Part shown: positions 6,848 through 9,946 of the stretch, piece after piece
Layout: the number at the start of each line of letters is the position of its first letter
How positions within the stretch are numbered: position 1 is the first letter of the stretch
NCBI GenBank assembly: GCA_003158505.1
Contig: PMJK01000160.1
Span: forward strand, 2,914-12,859
Direction: 5' to 3'
Origin: Holophagaceae bacterium
GTDB taxonomy: Bacteria; Acidobacteriota; Holophagae; Holophagales; Holophagaceae
Length of the DNA stretch: 9,946 nucleotides
Translations under genes and position numbers: made by a program
The notes under the pieces: generated by a model
Seen by the model: the letters and a program-made list of their open reading frames with translations, nothing else
Databases searched by the model: none
What the model was told of the DNA's origin: nothing

Positions 6848-8566
6848 TCAATAGAACTGGACCTGGTGAACCTGCTTTCCATCCGGATCGTAGACATGCA
6901 CGGCACAGGCAATGCACGGGTCGAAGGAGTGGATCGTGCGGAGGATCTCCAACGGCTGTTCCACATTGGACACGGGGGTGCCAATGAGGGCTTCCTCATA
7001 GGCGGACCGCTGGCCCTTTGCATCCCGAGGAGAGGCATTCCAGGTGCTCGGCACCACCAGTTGGTAGTTGTCGATGGCCCGATCCTTGATGCTGATCCAG
7101 TGCGCCAGGGCACCCCGGGGTGCCTCGGTCATACCCACGCCTTCGGCCGTGGCCGGCCAGGTGGCTGGCTCCCAACGGGAGCTGTTAAAGGTCCTCCTCT
7201 CGCCGTTCTTCAGGTTGCTGATCAGATCATCATAGAAACCCTTCATCCAGTGGGCGACCACCTGGGTTTCCACACCCCGAGCAGCGGTGCGGCCCAGTGT
7301 GGAGAAAAGCGCTGTGATGGGCACATCGAGCTTCTTCAGCACGACCCCCACCAGCTCCTTGACGTCGGTGTTGCCCTTGGCATAGGCCACCAGCATGCGG
7401 GAGAGCGGCCCCACCTCCATGGCATGGTCTTTCCACCGTGGGGTCTTCAGCCAGGAATACTTGCCCTCCACGTCGAGGTGCTCATAGGGTGGCTTGGGAC
7501 CGGTGTAGTTGAACTCCGTCTCCCCCTTGAAGGGATGGAGCCCTACGCCGTCGCCACCGCCGTACTGATACCAGGAGTGGCTGATGTATTCCTTGATCTC
7601 GTTGAGGTCCTTCCCGTTCACTTCATGGATCTCATTGAGGTTCCGATTCAGGATCGCCCCGCGAGGCAGCAGGAAGGAGGAGGGATCGTTGTAGCCGCGG
7701 GTGGGCAGGTCGCCATAGGCCAGGTAGTTCTGGAGGCCGCCGCCGATGGCGCCCCAGTCCTTGTAGAAACTGGCGATGGCCAGCAGGTCCGGAATGTAGA
7801 CCTGCTCCACGAATTCAATTGCATCCTTGATGAGGCTGCCCACGAAGTCCAGCCGCTCGGTATTGATGGCATTCACTTCCTCCAGATTGAAGGAGCAGGG
7901 CACGCCACCCACCAGGTAGTTGGGGTGCGGGTTCTTGCCACCAAAGATGGTATGGATCTTGACGATCTCCTTCTGCCATTCCAGGGCGTCAAGGTAGTGG
8001 GAGACTGCCAGCAGGTTCACTTCCGGCGGCAGCTTGTAGGCCTTGTTGCCCCAGTAGCCGTTGGCGAAGATGCCCAGCTGCCCGCTTTCGACGAACTTCT
8101 TGAGGCGCTGCTGCACGGCGGCGAAGTGGCCGGGATTGGATTTGGGCCAAGGCGATAGCGACTGGGCCAGCTTGGAAGTCGCCACTGGGTCGGCCTTCAG
8201 CATGCTCACCACATCCACCCAGTCCAGGGCATGGAGGTGGTAGAAGTGCACCACGTGGTCCTGCACGTACTGGGCGCAGAACATGAGGTTGCGCACCAGC
8301 TCCGCATTCTTGGGGACCGTGATGCCCAACGCGTCTTCGACGCAGCGGCAGCTGGCCAGGGCGTGCACCGTGGTGCAGACGCCGCAGACCCGCTCGGTGA
8401 AGGCCCAGGCGTCCCTGGGGTCACGGCCCTTGAGGATCTTCTCGATGCCGCGGACCATGGTACCGGCGCTAAAGGCGTCCTTGACGACGCCGTTTTCCAC
8501 CACCGCCTCGATGCGGAGGTGGCCTTCGATGCGGGTGACTGGATCAATGACGATGCGGTTGCTCAT
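6848..8566 (-). CDS. hyaB: Membrane-bound [NiFe]-hydrogenase large subunit HyaB (group 1)
   Basis: A 572-residue large subunit precursor of a respiratory uptake hydrogenase; it holds the NiFe centre that splits H2. The N-terminus VIDPVTRIEGHLRIEAVVE is the group 1 signature. The first ligand motif ERVCGVCTTVHALAS gives Cys61 and Cys64; the C-terminal DPCIACAVHVYDPDG gives Cys551 and Cys554. Proteolytic processing after His557 would remove a 15-residue tail, presumably by HyaD, encoded two genes downstream. It has no signal peptide of its own: such subunits are carried across the membrane by the Tat-signal-bearing small subunit. The ATG at 8566 overlaps the hyaA stop in an ATGA junction, indicating coupled translation and the fixed 1:1 stoichiometry expected. 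Length and motifs are normal and no damage is seen. Pairing with the six-cysteine small subunit argues for group 1d. Confidence 0.96.
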   Translation of the reverse strand: MSNRIVIDPVTRIEGHLRIEAVVENGVVKDAFSAGTMVRGIEKILKGRDPRDAWAFTERVCGVCTTVHALASCRCVEDALGITVPKNAELVRNLMFCAQYVQDHVVHFYHLHALDWVDVVSMLKADPVATSKLAQSLSPWPKSNPGHFAAVQQRLKKFVESGQLGIFANGYWGNKAYKLPPEVNLLAVSHYLDALEWQKEIVKIHTIFGGKNPHPNYLVGGVPCSFNLEEVNAINTERLDFVGSLIKDAIEFVEQVYIPDLLAIASFYKDWGAIGGGLQNYLAYGDLPTRGYNDPSSFLLPRGAILNRNLNEIHEVNGKDLNEIKEYISHSWYQYGGGDGVGLHPFKGETEFNYTGPKPPYEHLDVEGKYSWLKTPRWKDHAMEVGPLSRMLVAYAKGNTDVKELVGVVLKKLDVPITALFSTLGRTAARGVETQVVAHWMKGFYDDLISNLKNGERRTFNSSRWEPATWPATAEGVGMTEAPRGALAHWISIKDRAIDNYQLVVPSTWNASPRDAKGQRSAYEEALIGTPVSNVEQPLEILRTIHSFDPCIACAVHVYDPDGKQVHQVQFY

Positions 8567-9684
8567 CGGTCCACCTTCTCGTTCTCGGGCGTGTTCTTGA
8601 CGTCTTCGGCCACCTGGTCATGGATCAGCTTCCGCTTGCGGATGTTCGTGGAGATGGCGTGGGCTGCCACGCCGACGGCAGCCACCGCCCCAAGGGTGAC
8701 CCCCACCGAATCCGCCGTGGATTCAATGCCGAAGCCCGGGAAGGAAGGCAGATGCCGGTAGAAGGGGCCGTTATCCCAGAACTTGTTCTCGCTGCACCCG
8801 ATGCATCCGTGGCCGGACTGGATGGGATAGCTGGTCCCCTGGTTCCACTTGGTGACAGAACAGGCGTTGTAGGTGACCGGCCCCCGACAGCCCATCTTGT
8901 AGAGGCAGAAACCCTTTCGTGCATTGTCGTCGTCGAAGGTCTCCACGAACAGGCCCGCGTCGTAGTTGGGACGCCGGTAGCAGGTATCGTGTACGCGGCG
9001 GGAGTAGAACTCCTTGGGCCGTCCCTGGTCATCGAGATCGGGGATCCGACCGAACATCAGGATGTGGGTGACCACCCCGACCATCACGTCCGCGATGGGC
9101 GGGCAGCCCGGCACGTTGATGACCGGCTTGCTGATCAGCTCGTGGATTGGCGTGGCGCCCGTGGGGTTGGGCTTGGCGTTCTGGACACAACCGTAGGACG
9201 CGCAGTTGCCCCAGGCCACGATGGCCGCGGCTCCCGCCGCCGCTTCCTGCAAGATGTCTTCTGCCGTGCGTCCGCCGATGGTGCAGTAGACGCCATCCGC
9301 CTTGGTGGGGACGGAGCCTTCCACCAGCAGAATGTATTTCCCGGCGTAGGCCTTCAGGGTGTCGGACTTGCACTTCTCGGCCTGGTGGCCGGCGGCCGCC
9401 TGCAGGGTCTCGGTGTAGTCGAGGGAAATGGCGTCCAGCAGCACGTCCGCCACGATCGGATGCGAGGCCCGGATGAAGGACTCGCTGCAGCAGGTGCATT
9501 CCTGGAAATGCAGCCAGATGACGGGAGGGCGCGCCTTCTTCTCGAAGGCCTTGGCCACGGCGGCCGAAGCGTTGGGACCCAGTCCCGCGGCCGCGGCCGC
9601 GAAAGAGCAGAATTGCATGAAGTCCCGCCGACTGTAGCCCTTCTCTCGCATCACCTCCCACAGGGTGTGTTTCCCACCTGACAT
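8563..9684 (-). CDS. hyaA: Membrane-bound [NiFe]-hydrogenase small subunit HyaA/HoxK, O2-tolerant type
   Basis: A 373-residue Fe-S subunit exported by Tat. The signal has the twin-arginine motif YSRRDFMQF (Arg19-Arg20), an Ala-rich core and a probable AKA cleavage after residue 46. The proximal site has six cysteines: Cys63, Cys65 and Cys66 in QECTCCSESF, Cys161 and Cys166 in WGNCASYGCVQ, and Cys194 in VPGCPP. This matches the [4Fe-3S] cluster of O2-tolerant enzymes such as Ralstonia HoxK (Cys17/19/20/115/120/149), where standard enzymes have Gly at the two extra places. Distal [4Fe-4S]: His232, Cys235, Cys260, Cys266. Medial [3Fe-4S]: Cys275, Cys294, Cys297. A C-terminal hydrophobic helix (about 324-347) followed by RKRK anchors it in the membrane beside HyaC. 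The ATG at 9684 has AAGGAGG 4 nt upstream. First gene of the hyaABCD operon. Confidence 0.97.
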   Translation of the reverse strand: MSGGKHTLWEVMREKGYSRRDFMQFCSFAAAAAGLGPNASAAVAKAFEKKARPPVIWLHFQECTCCSESFIRASHPIVADVLLDAISLDYTETLQAAAGHQAEKCKSDTLKAYAGKYILLVEGSVPTKADGVYCTIGGRTAEDILQEAAAGAAAIVAWGNCASYGCVQNAKPNPTGATPIHELISKPVINVPGCPPIADVMVGVVTHILMFGRIPDLDDQGRPKEFYSRRVHDTCYRRPNYDAGLFVETFDDDNARKGFCLYKMGCRGPVTYNACSVTKWNQGTSYPIQSGHGCIGCSENKFWDNGPFYRHLPSFPGFGIESTADSVGVTLGAVAAVGVAAHAISTNIRKRKLIHDQVAEDVKNTPENEKVDR

Positions 9685-9688
9685 GCTC

Positions 9689-9695
9689 CCTCCTT
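9689..9695 (-). promoter_or_regulatory. Strong ribosome binding site of hyaA
   Basis: Minus-strand AAGGAGG, close to full complementarity to the 16S 3' end, ends 4 nt before the hyaA ATG. It fixes the start just upstream of the Tat signal peptide and suggests efficient translation of the operon's first gene. Confidence 0.75.
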
Positions 9696-9722
9696 GGCCT
9701 GGAAAGCCTTGGTTGAGACTGC

Positions 9723-9736
9723 GTCTTAAAAAAGAC
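9723..9736. repeat. Inverted repeat GTCTT-AAAA-AAGAC in the hyaA leader
   Basis: Five-base perfect arms with a four-base A/T spacer lie between the putative hya promoter and the hyaA ribosome binding site. The RNA could form a small hairpin. The arms share the GTCT/AGAC core with the larger palindrome at 9751-9774 and with another AGAC at 9716-9719, so it may instead be a protein-binding half-site pair. Function unknown. Confidence 0.4.
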
Positions 9737-9750
9737 TATCGGGGTGTTTA

Positions 9751-9774
9751 TTAGACCTAAGCTAGGAGGTCTAA
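9751..9774. promoter_or_regulatory. 24-bp palindrome, candidate operator of the hya operon
   Basis: Perfect 8-bp arms TTAGACCT (9751-9758) and AGGTCTAA (9767-9774) flank an 8-nt spacer; the inner CCTA-AGC-TAGG is also self-complementary. It covers the putative -10 box and most of the spacer towards the -35 box of the hyaA promoter, the usual place for a repressor site. No T-run follows, so a terminator is unlikely. The regulator is not encoded in this window, and I do not recognise the motif. Confidence 0.5.
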
Positions 9775-9786
9775 GGAAGCTGTCAA
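9759..9786 (-). promoter_or_regulatory. Putative sigma-70-like promoter of hyaABCD
   Basis: On the minus strand a consensus -35 box TTGACA (plus 9781-9786) is followed after 16 nt by TAGCTT (plus 9759-9764), a weak -10 match. A TAATAA lies further downstream at a spacing too long for this -35 box. Transcription would start near 9751, leaving a leader of about 65 nt before hyaA. The overlap with the palindrome at 9751-9774 supports a regulated promoter, but the weak -10 leaves doubt. Confidence 0.4.
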
Positions 9787-9946
9787 GCGAACGAATTTGG
9801 GCTGGATTTCCCGATGAGTGAGTCGTCTTTCTAGGGGCGAGGAGGCCTGTAGCCACGGCCTTCCAGAAAGTTGGAGGGGGTCGACGCCGCGGCCAGACGC
9901 CATCATCCGCTCACGCTATCCTCAGGCCATGCTCCTTCCGCTATAC

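Noticed and set aside
9586..9601. Perfect 16-bp palindrome CGCGGCCGCGGCCGCG
   Set aside because: It lies inside hyaA and encodes the alanine run of the Tat signal peptide with alternating GCG and GCC codons; the symmetry follows from codon choice.
9929..9946. Possible start of a divergent plus-strand gene (ATG then CTC CTT CCG CTA TAC)
   Set aside because: Only six codons are in the window and no ribosome binding site is evident. A minus-strand gene end in the same area is equally possible.

Overview
The window is a high-GC bacterial hydrogenase locus with every recognisable gene on the minus strand, so transcription runs from the right end to the left. It holds two complete [NiFe]-hydrogenase gene sets of different classes, each with its own maturation protease, separated by about 0.8 kb of visibly lower-GC DNA carrying one small exported cupin gene. 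No rRNA, tRNA, CRISPR array, transposase or accessory hyp gene is visible. The organism cannot be named from this sequence. A Tat-exported, cytochrome-b-linked uptake hydrogenase with an O2-tolerance signature, next to an NAD-linked cytoplasmic hydrogenase, fits a facultative or aerobic H2-using bacterium with a high-GC genome.

Right part (about 9786 down to 5690): a putative promoter with an overlapping palindrome, then hyaA (Tat-exported small subunit), hyaB (large subunit), hyaC (membrane cytochrome b) and hyaD (maturation protease). Genes overlap or lie within 11 nt of each other. The small subunit has six cysteines around the proximal cluster, the hallmark of O2-tolerant group 1d enzymes. 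Electrons from H2 would pass through three Fe-S clusters in HyaA to the HyaC haems and then to quinone.

Middle part (about 5690 to 4848): a weak candidate terminator, a 135-residue secreted cupin gene, and about 330 nt without a confident gene that must serve as the hox leader.

Left part (4847 to 1): hoxF (with a fused HoxE-like N-terminal domain), hoxU, hoxY, hoxH and the start of hoxW, which runs off the left edge. This is the cytoplasmic NAD-reducing (group 3d) hydrogenase: HoxYH is the hydrogenase module and HoxFU the NADH-oxidoreductase module related to complex I NuoE/F/G. HoxF has lost half of the NuoE-type [2Fe-2S] ligands and has an unusual Met in the nucleotide-binding motif.

Together the locus would let a cell split H2 outside the membrane to feed the quinone pool and also use H2 in the cytoplasm to make NADH, or dispose of excess reductant as H2. 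The families are known. The less usual points are the tandem pairing, the promoter palindrome, the HoxF substitutions and the compositionally distinct cupin segment.
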